Shown: positions 46,401 through 57,740 of the stretch, in pieces | Layout: every line of letters starts with the position of its first letter | Numbering within the stretch: the stretch's first letter is position 1 | Assembly: GCA_033977485.1 (NCBI GenBank) | Contig: CM066993.1 | Span: 28,696,001 to 28,760,000, forward strand | DNA length: 64,000 nt | Source of the DNA: Hydrangea macrophylla | Lineage: Eukaryota; Streptophyta; Magnoliopsida; Cornales; Hydrangeaceae | Reading direction: 5' to 3' | Position numbers and translations under genes: made by a program | Notes under the pieces: generated by a model | What the model was told of the DNA's origin: nothing | Databases searched by the model: none | What the model saw: the letters and a program-made list of their open reading frames with translations, nothing else

Positions 46401-47899
46401 ATATTTTGTATAAGTGATATGCTGATTTATGATGTCACGTGTATTTCCAATAATTGTAAGACTGCAAAGCATGTTATGGTAGTGCTATCGCATACGTGAG
46501 CTTGTCAAGGGTTTGATCTATATGATTATCGGTATCAAATCCATGTTATGTGATCCATGCTCTATATGTTACGTTTCTGCTGCTAACTGTTAAATGCACG
46601 TTTTACGATGTTGTTGACTGGAATAGATAACGCATGCTATGTTAATAATAAAGAGAATGAAAGTGGTTTTGCATATGGGTATCGGTAGTGGACTCACTTG
46701 CATTTAATGACATGTGTTAGCATGCATCGTATGAGAAAGATAGGTGTTTGATGAAAATGTGAATGAGATGAGATATGTGAATGTGAAAGAGATGTGATTT
46801 CTAGATCCGATGGATCAACGGCTGACGAGCCGGGTGGACATGAACGGTTAGGGTTCCTAGCGCGCCTCTCGCCGTTGAAGATGTTCGGTGATGCGCATAC
46901 GTGGTTGAAGACGTCCCATGTATCGTAGAAGTCGTCCGGCTAGTGCTCTAATATACTTCTCAGCCGTGTAGACGACCGGTGAGAGTATACACATGGTTGA
47001 AGACGTCCCATGTGCCAGTTTTATTGTTTACAGATAGTGTGCGCCGTGAAGACGTCCGGTGGCCTATCAAGGGATGAGTATGAATTGGCTGTGATAGCAC
47101 CTTTATATACCGCGTGTTGTCAAGTGGATGAGAAAGAGAAAGTTAATGATGAGATTGAATTGATGAGCAAAAAGGGTTTGGTTCAAATGATTTGGTTTTG
47201 GAAAGTTTTGGTTTTAAAATGAAATGGTATTGAAAAAGTATCTGTTTTTAAAAGAAAGAGTTGGGAGTGAGTCGCATTGGTCATGCATTTGCACGCACGA
47301 GGATATAATAAGGAGAATGTATTCTATGATGTTATGCTTATTTGTTTACCTGTCTTGTTGAGACCTCTGCTATGCCCGTGGTGAGAATGCGTCTTTTGAT
47401 AAGAGATTAACCATACCTTAAAGTATTAAACTATGACGTGAGTTGAGAGATGTTCTATTATTATTGATTGTTGTGCGGTTGAGACTCTCACTCAGCCTTG
47501 TTCCAAGGCTGACTGCATGTTATGCCCTGGGCATTCGTATGCCCAGAGTATTACAGGTTTGGAGATAGATAGAAGAGTTCAGGATGCAGTACCGTGGAGC
47601 CAAGGTGGATAAAGCCTTGCCCAAGATCTGATAGATAGTTTCTCAAGTTTTAAGCTTATGTAAATTATTTAGTATGACCTCTTGTATTAGGATTAAAGTT
47701 ATTGTAACCCTTGTTTAATTTCCACTGCTGTATTTATAATTTGATAAGTTTAGATCATGCTTATGCTCCAGCATTTCCCTTATGATTGCTTGGTGCGGAG
47801 TTAGAAGGATAGGACGGTTAACAAACTAGTCACGTGTCTACGGACCCATAAAGGAAAATTTTTATTTTCCCTATTTTTGGCTTACTCCGGGGCGTGACA
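43417..47899 (+). repeat. 5' LTR of element J
   Basis: 4483 bp, unusually long but within the range of Tekay-type chromoviruses. A TATA box lies at 43879-43886 (CTATATAAGC). Downstream are a GA repeat (43986-44003), a G-rich GGGTT/CGGGTT tract (44697-45412), an AT-rich stretch (45412-45960) and imperfect tandem repeats with GAAGACGTCC (46820-47070). No convincing coding sequence inside. Confidence 0.8.
43878..43887 (+). promoter_or_regulatory. TATA box in the LTR of element J
   Basis: TCTATATAAG followed after about 30 bases by a pyrimidine-rich start region, oriented with the element. Confidence 0.6.
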
Positions 47900-47907
47900 G
47901 GGTTTTT

Positions 47908-47921
47908 AGTGGTATCAGAGC
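47908..47921 (+). promoter_or_regulatory. Primer-binding site of element J (tRNA-Met type)
   Basis: TGGTATCAGAGCCT, nine to ten bases after the LTR end, the same spacing as in element G. Confidence 0.85.
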
Positions 47922-48033
47922 CTGGTTTAGGCATTTACTGTTTGTCCTATACACTTTAAGTTATAAATCATTAGTTCCTTTTCCCACTTATGAAGATACT
48001 AACCCTATGATAGTTTATATTGGACAGGTTAGC

Positions 48034-48595
48034 ATGGAACCCTTTTATGTCCAAGACGGGTTTGGAGGACATTGGGTTTACCCAGATCGTATAGAGCCTG
48101 CAGACCCCAGTGTTGTACCGACAAGTATTCGACGGAGTGCTCAGTGGCATTTGGAGGGAAATATGTGGCATGACGTACACGTGTTGGGAATTGAGGACCC
48201 ACAGATCCTGCAAAGAGAGGCACATTACCGAGAGAACACCCTTAGACTTGTTCATCAGGAAGCATCCAGGATGACTCATGACCGCTATACCCTCCGAGTC
48301 ATGACTTTTCAAGTTAAGCTGACACCCCCCACCAGGACCCATAGGACCATCTCTTGCTATGCTACCCCTAGTACCAGAGGAGTCCATAGCTGATACACCC
48401 TTGACTGTTGAGTTAGTCATGGGGACTGCTAGGGAGGAGGATGATGATGGAGAAGTTCCGGCAAATGAGACCAATTCTGTGGATGATGCTGATTCCGTAG
48501 TCAATGTTGACCCAACTAAGAATGTGGGCAAGAAACCACCCAAGAAAGACATAGCTAAGAAGGAAAAGTCAAAGGTCGAGGATCTGGATGATTGA
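48034..48595 (+). pseudogene. Leader-region ORF of element J, module 1
   Basis: ATG 48034 opens MEPFYVQDGFGGHWVYPD. The central part IEPADPSVVPTSIRRSAQ, with HLEGNMWHDVHVLGIEDP, aligns with the leader ORF of G (shared EPA, IR, LE, MW, VxGI, P in the same spacing). Near 48320-48340 one frame change leads to LVPEESIADTPLTVE and an acidic tail (EEDDDGEVPANE) with a Lys-rich end, stopping at 48595. Total about 187 codons. Domain unknown. It lies where gag would begin in ordinary elements. Confidence 0.6.
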
Positions 48596-49090
48596 AGGAT
48601 TTTGTAATAGGACTAGTCCATCTTTTGTGTATATAGCTGCACTCAGGCATGTAACACATAGTAGTAGTAACGTGTACGCCTTTCATGTATCTGTTGTTGG
48701 CACTATTTCCTACTATGTACTTACTTAGCGTACGCACTCTCTAATGTAAATGTTTTTGTAACTATGTTGCACTATGTTTAAATCTATTTATGGAGATTAT
48801 CTTTAACCCGACTTATGTATTATCACATGGATGTAATGCTTGCTTAATTAGTAATTTATTTAAACTTGTATACTCTTAGTCTATAAGAATGACTAATAAA
48901 TCCCCGCGATGAGTTGAAGCCATAGAAGTCACAAGTGTAATATATATAATTAGGAACTAATGTAGGTTCAGGGAGTCAGACTTGGAACAATTGGCAGTAA
49001 CTCAAGGTTTAGAAAGAATTAAGAAAGGTACCCCCTTGTCGCTATGAAACTTTAAGATATTTCATTAATTAGCATCAGTACTAAGTTAGT
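48596..49090 (+). other. Spacer between the two leader modules of J
   Basis: AT-rich, no ORF of interest. I see nothing else in it. Confidence 0.5.
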
Positions 49091-49112
49091 TTTCTGTGTT
49101 GGGCAGGCTAGC

Positions 49113-49355
49113 ATGGAGCACTAGATAGAGTACGATGTTGCGGAGGGACAGTACAGGGTCACCTTGGAGAGACAGTTTGCCCCTCCAGGATTTGGTCATG
49201 TTAGCCACACCATCAGGCATAGAGTTTGCCAGAGTATAAGGAAGTGGACACGTTGTTTCTTCCATGAGAGACCTGCTCCAGAGTTAGCATATCATAGAGT
49301 GATAACACCGTGCTTGCTGTCTGCTGAGATGGAAGAGAGTGACAAAGGTGAGTAA
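49113..49355 (+). pseudogene. Leader-region ORF of element J, module 2 (partial)
   Basis: Preceded by GGGCAGGCTAGCATGGA, nearly the same as GGACAGGTTAGCATGGA before module 1. One stop after MEH. Then FAPPGFGHVSHTIRHRV ... RKWTRCFFHERPAPELAYHR has the same layout (Pro, IR, W, hydrophobic, P) as module 1. A donor-like AAAGGTGAGTA lies at its end (49343-49353). Homology is weaker than between G and J module 1 and should be tested by alignment. Confidence 0.45.
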
Positions 49356-49414
49356 GAAAATTTGGGGGTTACTGAAGTGCAAGACAACTTATGGGTGATA
49401 GAAGGGGTTAGCCA

Positions 49415-50640
49415 CCTAACTTGATCGGAGAGGCACTTTAAGCCACATGAACTAGAGGAAGATCACCCAGGTTGAGAGTTAGACAAAGGAAGGGGAAAAA
49501 TGAACGAATAAGAGGAAGAGGATAGAGTTCTGAAATAGATGAAGAAGACGCAAGCCAATATCACCATTTAGGGGTTATTGATCGGTTCAAAACATCATAG
49601 GCAGCCAGTTTTGGATGCTCTGAACCAATTAGATGTTTCTATCAATATTACCCTAGAGGACCTTGTGGGGATGACCAACAAAATTCTGACTCTCACTATC
49701 ACTTTTACCTCAGATGATCTGCCCCCTAGAGGGCCCACTCATAATAAGCCATTGCATGTCGCCATTGCAAGTCACCATTGAATGTTTGGGGAATTCTCTG
49801 TCTGCTTTTATCGTTGACAATGGATCTGTTTTAAATGTGAGTCTGTTCCAAAAAACCAAGAGGATGGGTCTAGATGAGTCAACTTTCATACTATCTGAAC
49901 AAAAGGTGAGGGCTTATGACAATACTCAAAAGGCAATCATGGGCATCATCTTCCTCAATTTCACTATTGGGCCCTTGGAGAAAGAAGCCGAAGTTTAGAT
50001 CATTGATATCCCTACCTCTTTCAACTTGTTATTGGATAGGCCATGGTTGGACAGTCTAGATGTTATACATCAACGATTCATCAGAAGGTTAAGTATGTTT
50101 AGGGAAATAAAGTTTAGGATATTCTTGGGGATAGTTAAATCCATGTGTTTGAAGCCTCGTCAAGTGCTCCTATTCTAGAAGTGCAGTTACAGAGGGAAAA
50201 AATGAACCTAGGAGGTTTTGAGTTCATCAACATGTTGGAACACAGCAAGCTGAGGGAATTCCTGCCACTTTATTTCGATCAGTATGTGAGTCCACTAGTG
50301 GTCGGAATCGTGAGAAAGATGGGTTTCTTCTCGGGAATGGGTTTAGGCAAAAAGCGCCAAGTTCTGCCAGAATTTTTGAATATTGTGACACTAACCTATA
50401 CTCGTAGGTTATTAGTCTTCAAAGAAACAATTGAAAGAGAAGAAGAAAGCAATCGACACGCCAATGGAGCTATATGCTAAAATGCTCAATGGGTACTACT
50501 TTAGGGAAGGAGAAGATTTCCCCTTCTGTGGCTTTTTGGAGCCATGGGTAGATAGTAATGAAAAAGGCTTGAGGCCAGGGTTTGAGGTCTTTTTCACACA
50601 CGAGTTCACTGACTATAAAAACTCATACCTATAAGTGCCC
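49415..50640 (+). pseudogene. Gypsy F gag end, protease and linker
   Basis: F resumes with HFKPHELEED and RVLK*MKKTQANITI, then HRQPVLDALNQLDVSI. The protease motif is FIVDNGSVLNVSLF (49808-49850, Asp-Asn-Gly as in Tat relatives), continuing to LLLDRPWLDSL. A linker carries LGGFEFINMLEHSKL and a G-patch-like stretch, KMGFFSGMGLGKKRQ (50317-50361), found at this position in Tat/Ogre relatives. FPFCGFLEPWV closes it. Multiple stops and shifts. Confidence 0.82.
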
Positions 50641-51173
50641 GTGAACTCATCACTGTCCAAGATTGGGTTTGTGCTCTAGATGGCCTGACAATGAAAAATT
50701 TATTGAATGAAGGAAGTGAGAAACCTACGAATGGTAACCAAGAAGAACCTATGAAGTCAGGAAAAGTTTGTGTGGAGGATGCGGTAGAAGAAGTTTTGAA
50801 AGAGACTGAGGGGAATAAGGCAAAGGAAGAAGAACCAGAAAATGAAGAGGGAATAGAAATAGAGATGAAGAATCTACCGGACTATGACACTGAGAACTTA
50901 AGAGAGGAATTAATAAAGAATGGGTGTTTAATTCAAGTGATAAGTATCCCCCCTCCCGGAGTCTATAATGGCCCAAATGAGGCGTCTTACTATTGCTATG
51001 TCTGTTGTAATCACTCCAAAATAGTTAATGAAAATATGACTAACTGCCTACTCGAATGCGCTTAATGAATGTGATGAATGTAATGATCATGAAATATCAA
51101 ATCAATTGCAAATGTTTATTAAAAAGAGAATGAATCAGCATGCAAAATCATAGAGAGCACTCTAATAATTAAT
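50641..51173 (+). pseudogene. Gypsy F protease-RT linker, acidic
   Basis: Frame 50691-51065 encodes a Glu/Lys-rich linker (EEVLKETEGNKAKEEEPENEEG, read in parts) with no catalytic motif. This matches the acidic spacer before RT in Tat-like elements. Confidence 0.6.
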
Positions 51174-52165
51174 TTGGGGAATGAAAATAATCCACAAAAT
51201 ATTTTTATTGGCTCCAGACTTAGCAATGAAGAAAGCAAGGAATTAATCACTCTATTAAATAAATTCAAGGATATTTTTGCATGGTCTTATAACGATATGC
51301 CATGTATCGATCCAGATATAGTCCAACACCAAATCTCTCTTTTTCCAAACTCAAAACCCATAAAACAAAAATTGAGGCAAATGAGACCTGAATGGGTGCT
51401 TAAAGTAAAGAGAAAGTTGAAAAACAATGAAAAGCTAGTTTTCTAATTGTCACCGAGTATCCCAAATGGGTCGCCAACATTGTGCCAATTCCAAAAAAGG
51501 ACGATCACATAAGGGTATGCATCAATTTTTGAGATTTGAATAAGGCTAGCCCTAAAGACGACTTTCTTTTGCCTCATATTGATATACTTGTTGATAATAT
51601 CGCGGGACATGAACTTTTTTCTTTCATGGATGGGTTCTCGGGGTATATTCAAGTCCTTATGGAACTAGAGGACAGAGAGAAAACCACTTTCATCAAGTCT
51701 TGGGGAACATATTACTATCGGGTAATGCCATTTAGGCTAAAAAATGTGGGCGCAATGTATCAAAGGGTTGCCACCAAATTGTTACATGATATGATCCATT
51801 AAGGAGTGGAAGTATATGTTGATGATATGATCATAAAATCCAAGGAGAGAGGAGGTCATTTAGAGGTGTTGAGGAAATTCTTCGAGAGGCTAAGGAAGTT
51901 CAGGATGAGGTTGAACCCGCAGAAATGTACCTTTGAGGTCACTACAGGGAAGTTGCTAGGGTTCCTCATTACACATAGGGGAATAGAGATGGACCCAACT
52001 AAGATAAAAGCCATAATTGAGATGCGGTTAACGAATGAGAATGAATTGAGGGGATTTTTGGGTAGGATAGAATTCATTAGTCGATTCATATCAAAACTCA
52101 CCCTGACCTATGACCCGCTTTTCAAATTATTAAGAAAGGGAAAGAAATTTAAGTGGGATAGCTAA
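51174..52165 (+). pseudogene. Gypsy F reverse transcriptase
   Basis: Frames in order: LITLLNKFKDIFAWSYNDMPCIDPDIVQHQI and IKQKLRQMRPE (51174-51446), a shift, then SPKDDFLLPHIDILVDNIAGHELFSFMDGFSGYIQ, TTFIKSWGTYYYRVMPF and LLHDMIH. A stop at 51800 precedes the catalytic VYVDDMIIKSKE (51811-51846, intact). NPQKCTFEV, GKLLGFLITHRGIEMDPTKIKAI and RLTNENELRGFLGRIEFISRFI follow. Only a few breaks, so this is the best preserved part of F. Confidence 0.9.
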
Positions 52166-52960
52166 TGCCAACAAGCCTTTGATAAAATCAAAACTACCTC
52201 CAAAACCGCATGTTCTGTCACCTCCCCAACCTAGAAAACCTTTACCCTATAGCATTATTCACCATTGGAAAAAGTCTCTTAGGCTCTGGTTTGGTGTACT
52301 CATCGCCTTAGGCATTACATGTTAGCCTTTCCCATAAACCTAGTATCCCTAATGGACCCACTCAAATACCTATTCGAAAAACCCGCCTTAACCAGTAAGA
52401 TTTCCCGATGGACCATGATGTTAGACAAGTTTGATATTAAGTATGTCACTACCAAATCCGTAAAAGGGATAACTATTGCTGAATACTTGGCTGATCTTGC
52501 TATAGAATCCGAAGAAAATGGAAAATTTCAATTCCTGTATGAGGGAGTGTTGGAGATAGGGGGAAATTTATGGAAGATGTATTTCGATGGAGCGCCTAAT
52601 CAGATGGGATATGACATAGGAATCATTCTTAAATCACCTAGTGGAACCCCCACCCCACTAGACGTCAAGCTTAAGTATAACTCGACCAATAATACGGTAG
52701 AATATAAAGCATGCATAATCGAAATGGAAGCAGCCCTAGCCTTGAATGTTGAAAGGATTGATATTTTTAGGGATTCTAATTTGATTATATCCCATGTACG
52801 AGGTAATTGGAGGGTGAAGCATGAGAAGTTGAGACCTTACCATGAATACCTAGAGAGTTTGAAAGTGCAATTTAAGCAGATTTGTTTTATTACCTCCCCC
52901 GTGAAGAAAATTAGTTAGCTGATGCTTTAACAACCCTAGCCTCAATGATCCAAATCCTTA
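52166..52960 (+). pseudogene. Gypsy F RNase H (two domains)
   Basis: The RT-linked RNase H is short and damaged (52166-52318), then PLKYLFEKPALTSKISRW and DKFDIKYVTTKSVKG. The second, archaeal-type RNase H follows: WKMYFDGAPNQMGYDIG (Asp), NTVEYKACIIEMEAAL (Glu), IFRDSNLIISHV (Asp), RPYHEYLESLKVQF. All three metal-binding residues are visible. This dual arrangement marks the Tat side of plant gypsy elements. Confidence 0.85.
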
Positions 52961-53234
52961 AAGGAGTTACCATGATCCCGTTCCATAGAAGAGAGAAACC
53001 AGCCTTCATTTCAGATGATCGTAGCCATAAAAGAGGAGGAAGATGAAACACCTTGGTATTTGGATGTTTGGAACTTTATTGGGAAGGGAGAATACCCCGA
53101 AGGCAATTCGAAGGTTCTCTATTCAATTTGTGATCTATGTGGATAAATTATGAAGAAGTCATATATCGGCTATAATTTGGAATGTCTATTTAGAAAAGAA
53201 GCAAAGAGAATGATGAAGAAATACATGAGTGAGT

Positions 53235-54024
53235 TTGTGGACCCCATATAAATGGGCATATGCTAGCAAAGAAGATAATCCGACAAGGGTACTATTGGAT
53301 AACCCTGGATAGGGATTGTTGTAAATGTGTTAGAAGATGTCACAAGTGTCAGATTCAGGCAAACTTGATGCACACCCTACCTTTCGAACTCTATAGCATG
53401 ACCACCCCTTGACTGTTCACTGTGGGGGGGGGGGGGGTATTGGTATTATTGGTGAAATAGTTCTAAAGGCCTCCAACGGGCACCGGTACATATTCGTGGC
53501 AATTGATTATTTTACTAAGTGGGTGGAGGCGGCGACATATGCAACCTTGAAAGCTAAAGATGTGGTGAGCTTCATTTAGAAGAATATAATCTGTAGATAT
53601 GTTGCTCAGAATGAATTTATGTCTGCTCATGGCAGTCACTTTTAGGAAGAAGTCATCACACTTTGGGAAAAATATAAGATCACCCACCATCAATCTTCCC
53701 CATATAGGCCACAGATGAATGGAACGGTAGAAGCAGCAAATAAGAATGTTAAAGCAATCCTGGAAAAAATGATGGATACATATAAAGATTGGCACGAGAA
53801 ACTACTACTTGTATTATGGGGATATCGGACTTCTGTAAGGACCTCAACGGGGGATACGCCATATTCATTGATTTACGGGATAGAGGCTGTTCTTCCGGTT
53901 GAAGTAGAAATACCCTCTCTTAGAGTTTTGGCAGAATGTGAAGTGACTGAGCTTGAATGGATACGGAGAAGGTATGAGGAGTTAATGTTACTCGATGAGA
54001 AAAGGTTGGCCGCACTAAACATAC
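53235..54024 (+). pseudogene. Gypsy F integrase, main part
   Basis: Zinc region NGHMLAKKIIRQGYYW and CHKC (53245-53350). A 14-base G run at 53424-53437 lies at a frame break. The core is IFVAIDYFTKWVEAATY (Asp); then the second catalytic site reads SAHGSHF, where relatives have an Asp-Asn-Gly, so that Asp is lost; then QMNGTVEAANKN (Glu). WHEKLLLVLWGYRTSVRTSTGDTPYSLIYG and a helical tail run up to 54024, where a solo LTR interrupts the frame. Confidence 0.88.
53424..53437. repeat. (G)14 run in F integrase
   Basis: Fourteen consecutive G at a frame break, probably slippage. Confidence 0.95.
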
Positions 54025-56765
54025 TGTAGACACCCCGATTTTGACCAAATGTTAGATTTAGGGGAGTGTTACCTCTAAGATCCGATGATGAAAATGTCCG
54101 ACTTATCTAGGACTTCAAAAAAGTGATCTAAGCTCTTCAAAGAAGGCTCTTCAATTCGAACAAAAGAGAGAAATAGGAAAAAAAGAAGAAAAATGGCACA
54201 TGGCACAGTTTTACAGCACTCTCGGGTTGCCGGTGAGGTACTCTCTAAATGATGTACGACAGTTAGTAAGTGTCGCAACGGTAGACAGTGAAAGCCATTA
54301 AAATAAATTGAGTGCCACAAAAATCAGAGTTTCAGAAAAGACGGCAGTCCCTAGAGTTGTCTGTGGCATTCATTGAATGCTGCACCGCCATTCAGTGAAT
54401 ATCGCAACGGTTGGCAGTGAGTGTCGTACCGACATTCATTGAGTGCCGCTTCCATCTCCACCGAGTGCCGCATTTTTGTGCCTGCCAGCTTTGCAATAGT
54501 ACATTTGTACCTTTAAAAGGACATCCAAAATTAGGGTTTTTGCTATGAAAATATTGAAATATCCCTTCAAAAGTTGCCTATATATAGGGGATGAATATCC
54601 CATTACAAAGGATCTTGATTTTGTAAAATATCTTAGCTTAGATCCTTAAACTTCTTTGTTTTCAACCTCTTAAAATTTTCTAAACATAATGAGGAGTAAG
54701 TTTTTAATGGGAAGAGCTAGAAGGAGAGCTTGATTAGCTTTGGGAAAATCCTAAAACAATCAAGAAGTTGAGGATTTGGAGGTAACCTCTAGGTATTTTT
54801 CTTTGAGTCTCCATTTCAAGTCCAATAACAACATATAGTTGTAATTGAACTTGCATTTTATTGATTTGGATCAAATGACCTTAAGATTAAGGTTAAACAA
54901 GTCTTGAAGTTAATTTAGATATCATTTGAGTCTTGGTTTCCTCTTCCTTTTCTTTTTAAGTTGCATTCATCTCTTAGAATTCATAAGACTTTCAATGTCT
55001 TACTTGAATCTATTGATTTGAAATCCTTTATCCCCCCTTGTAAACTCATGTTTTATAAGGAAGTTAAGGTTAGTACTATCATGTTTGGTTAATGGATCTA
55101 AACCTACCACCATGGCTTAGGTTCATTATTTTGAGATTTCATGAAGTTCTTTCATACTTCATTGAGGTCTATAAATACAAGTGTCCTTAGTTTCCAAGGA
55201 CCACCAAGTGGGAGGAAAAGTAACTTAGGCTAAGCCAAACTTAATGGCTTGATAGCTAAAGTTAACAAATAAAAGATAAATTTGACAAAAGGTGCAGTGA
55301 ATTCACCGACCGCTTTTTATCAAAGATTTTTAGTTAAATAATGAACCATTGGAATAGAATGAAACCAACCGAAAAGTGTCAGTAACTCTAAGTTCTACCA
55401 CTGTGATTTTTGTCTTAATGAGCTTTCATGTTTAAAGTGGTTTGGTCATGAGTTTTGTGAAACTACAACAATCTGTCCAGAATTTCAGAATAGTAACACC
55501 TCTTTGAAATAAATAAATCAGAGCATTAATCAATTTCCTTGGCCTCAAATAATTGTTTCTGGGTAATTTAATGTGTTGGAAAGATACCCTAAAAAGATCA
55601 AAGTGTTTATGATTTTTGTACTATTTTTAGAAAATCATACAAGAACTCTGGATAGAGAGTTGTGAAGTCCTGAGTGATGTCTAGTGTTTGTCCAATGCCT
55701 AGAGATTGAACCGTTGATTTTGAGTTTTCTTTTTAGGTTGGAAATCAGGGGCATCTTGTGTCTAAAAATCATTGACATCAAACCATGGGAACTATGCTTT
55801 TCAAATTTTCAAAGCCTTGACTTGTTCTCTGTAATTTTCAAAAACTCTGGACATATTTGGTATACTTTGCAAATAATGGCTCACATGATCTTTCCATGAC
55901 CTATGGCTTAGACCATGCTTTAATAATGATTAGTTAAGCTTAAATACAGAGGTTAAATAATCCAAATCAAGGAATTATCCAATAGTTTGTTCTTGTCCAT
56001 ATCCATGTAATCATATACATTCATCCATATAGATTGGTATTAGAATTCATAATTGTGTCATTTCTTCTACCTGATAGAATAAAGCTAGGCATTTATTGAT
56101 GATTGTTTAATGTCATATATCCTTTCTAAAGCATGTGGATTAACCCTTGTTTTGTAGCACCGATGAGGTATGATCCCTTGACTCTTTTCTAGTTAGATTA
56201 CTTCTTAATTTTATTGATTTTCGACTTCATCTGTGACACCTTAGAATTAAGATTTGCCTTATGTGTATATGTGTATTAGAGACCCTTTTGTTAGGATTTC
56301 TACTTTTATATGCATTACACATTTCAGTATCCGCGGTTGGATCCCGGGTAAGTTTCCTAGTTCCCTAAATGCACATTATATCGCTTGCTAATTGAAATAT
56401 GTGGTTTTGAGTGATATTTTATCATTTGCAATCTGACACCCTTTAGACATGCTTTTGTAATGTATATTTATACATATGTATTAGTTAAGGGTACATTTGG
56501 ATTAATAATTTGATTAAAAGGATGTTAAGTAGAGGCCTATTGCGAGATAGGATGAGAGGGGGTGTTTTAGTCTACCGCGCTCCTTCCCCTCTCATTCCAT
56601 AATCCCCGGACCCAATTTATCTTTATTTTTGTAAAAGATTGGTTTGCTTTTAAAATGGTTTCTTAATTTTCCTTTTAAAAATTAAGTGGCAACTTGTGTT
56701 TTGTATTTTGAATTGAAAAAGAAATTTTGAAAAAGCTGTGGGTAGGATAAAATGCGATATCCACA
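54025..56765 (+). repeat. Solo LTR of a gypsy element inserted in F integrase
   Basis: 2741 bp, TGTAGACACCCC...CCACA, flanked by a perfect 5-bp target duplication CATAC (54020-54024 and 56766-56770). The integrase reading continues on both sides (ALNIL left, ALNKKVHPRK right). No internal region or second LTR, so it is a product of LTR-LTR recombination. It is related to the truncated LTR at 23467. Near 54225-54480 are degenerate repeats with CATTCAGTGA and GTGCCGC. Confidence 0.92.
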
Positions 56766-56770
56766 CATAC

Positions 56771-57025
56771 TTGGGGATATTAGAAAAGGATAGATTGTGC
56801 TTTGAACAAAAAGGTCCACCCAAGGAAGCTTGCTGAAGGAGACCTAATCCTCAAAGAACATAAAGCGCCAATTTTTTATCTTAGAGGAAAATTCAAACCT
56901 AATTGGGTCAGACCATACGCCATTAAGACTCTTCTCTTTGGAGGAGCTGCCTACCTTATGGACCTAGATGGGGTTGAGTTCAAATAGTCAATAAACCTTG
57001 ATCGCCTAAAAAAATATTTTGCTTG
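56771..57025 (+). pseudogene. Gypsy F integrase, C-terminus
   Basis: After the target duplication and a stop, NKKVHPRKLAEGDLILKEHKAPIF, GKFKPNWVRPY and GGAAYLMDLDGVEFK, ending LDRLKKYFA at 57025 after one stop. This is the end of integrase separated from 54024 by the solo LTR. No chromodomain, as expected for a Tat-type element. Confidence 0.9.
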
Positions 57026-57740
57026 AGTCCTCTTCTTTCAAAACCTCCAATGTCGATAAACTATGCTTGACCTGATTCCCACTCAGGGATATGTAGGCCT
57101 CTTGCTCAGTTCGGTCATTGATAATTGTCTGATTGGAACCTTTCTTCAAGCCTTAGCCTAACCACTTTGGACTTGATACCCATTCGGGGATAAGTAGGCC
57201 GGCTTTCAAAGCTTTCAGTCTATGAAAACCCAAACTCTTCATAAATCCTTGTGCTTTGAGTTTCTCCGTACTAAACTAAGGTCAAACTTGCGTTTGCCTA
57301 GAACCACATCAAAGCCCCACTACTAGGGGCAAATTTTGTTTGCCACCCGAAAAACCCATATATATGCCCTGACCCAACTCTGGATCTCCTACCTATCAAA
57401 ATGAGCACTGTATGAAAATAAATAAGGATTCATGGTATAGGATGATTAAAGCTCCAATCAAGACTGAAAGCAAAGTACTAAAAGGCAAAAAGAGGCATTG
57501 AAAGGAAGATTTTCATAACCTAAAGATAGATTGACAGAGAAAATGCTTTGATTAAACATGCCAGAGCATTTCTCATACTAAGTTAATCTTTTGGAAGCAA
57601 AGTTATTCTACATTTTAAAAAAGAACAACAAGAGTAGATAGGGTTTGTCAGAAATTTTGTAAGATAAAGCTCTCCCCTATATTTTGTTCTTTTACCATCT
57701 TTATATCTGTCTATCCCTAGGCATGTCTATCAACCAAGGT
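57026..57740 (+). other. Gypsy F 3' region
   Basis: About 700 non-coding bases after pol. A GGGGATA.GTAGGCC phrase recurs (near 57087 and 57190). No polypurine tract or LTR start that I can defend is present, so the 3' LTR lies beyond the nested L and K. Confidence 0.5.

Larger units (their letters stand above)
43417..49400 (+). mobile_element. Chromovirus-like element J, left LTR plus leader, right part deleted
   Basis: Starts TGTAGCACCC after GATGC in F gag. A 4.48-kb LTR ends GGGGCGTGACA at 47899, followed by a tRNA-Met primer site and leader ORFs. No gag, pol or second LTR of J remains: F sequence resumes by about 49415 (HFKPHELEEDHP). The exact joint lies between 49356 and 49415. The LTR end and primer arrangement are like those of element G. 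Confidence 0.82.
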
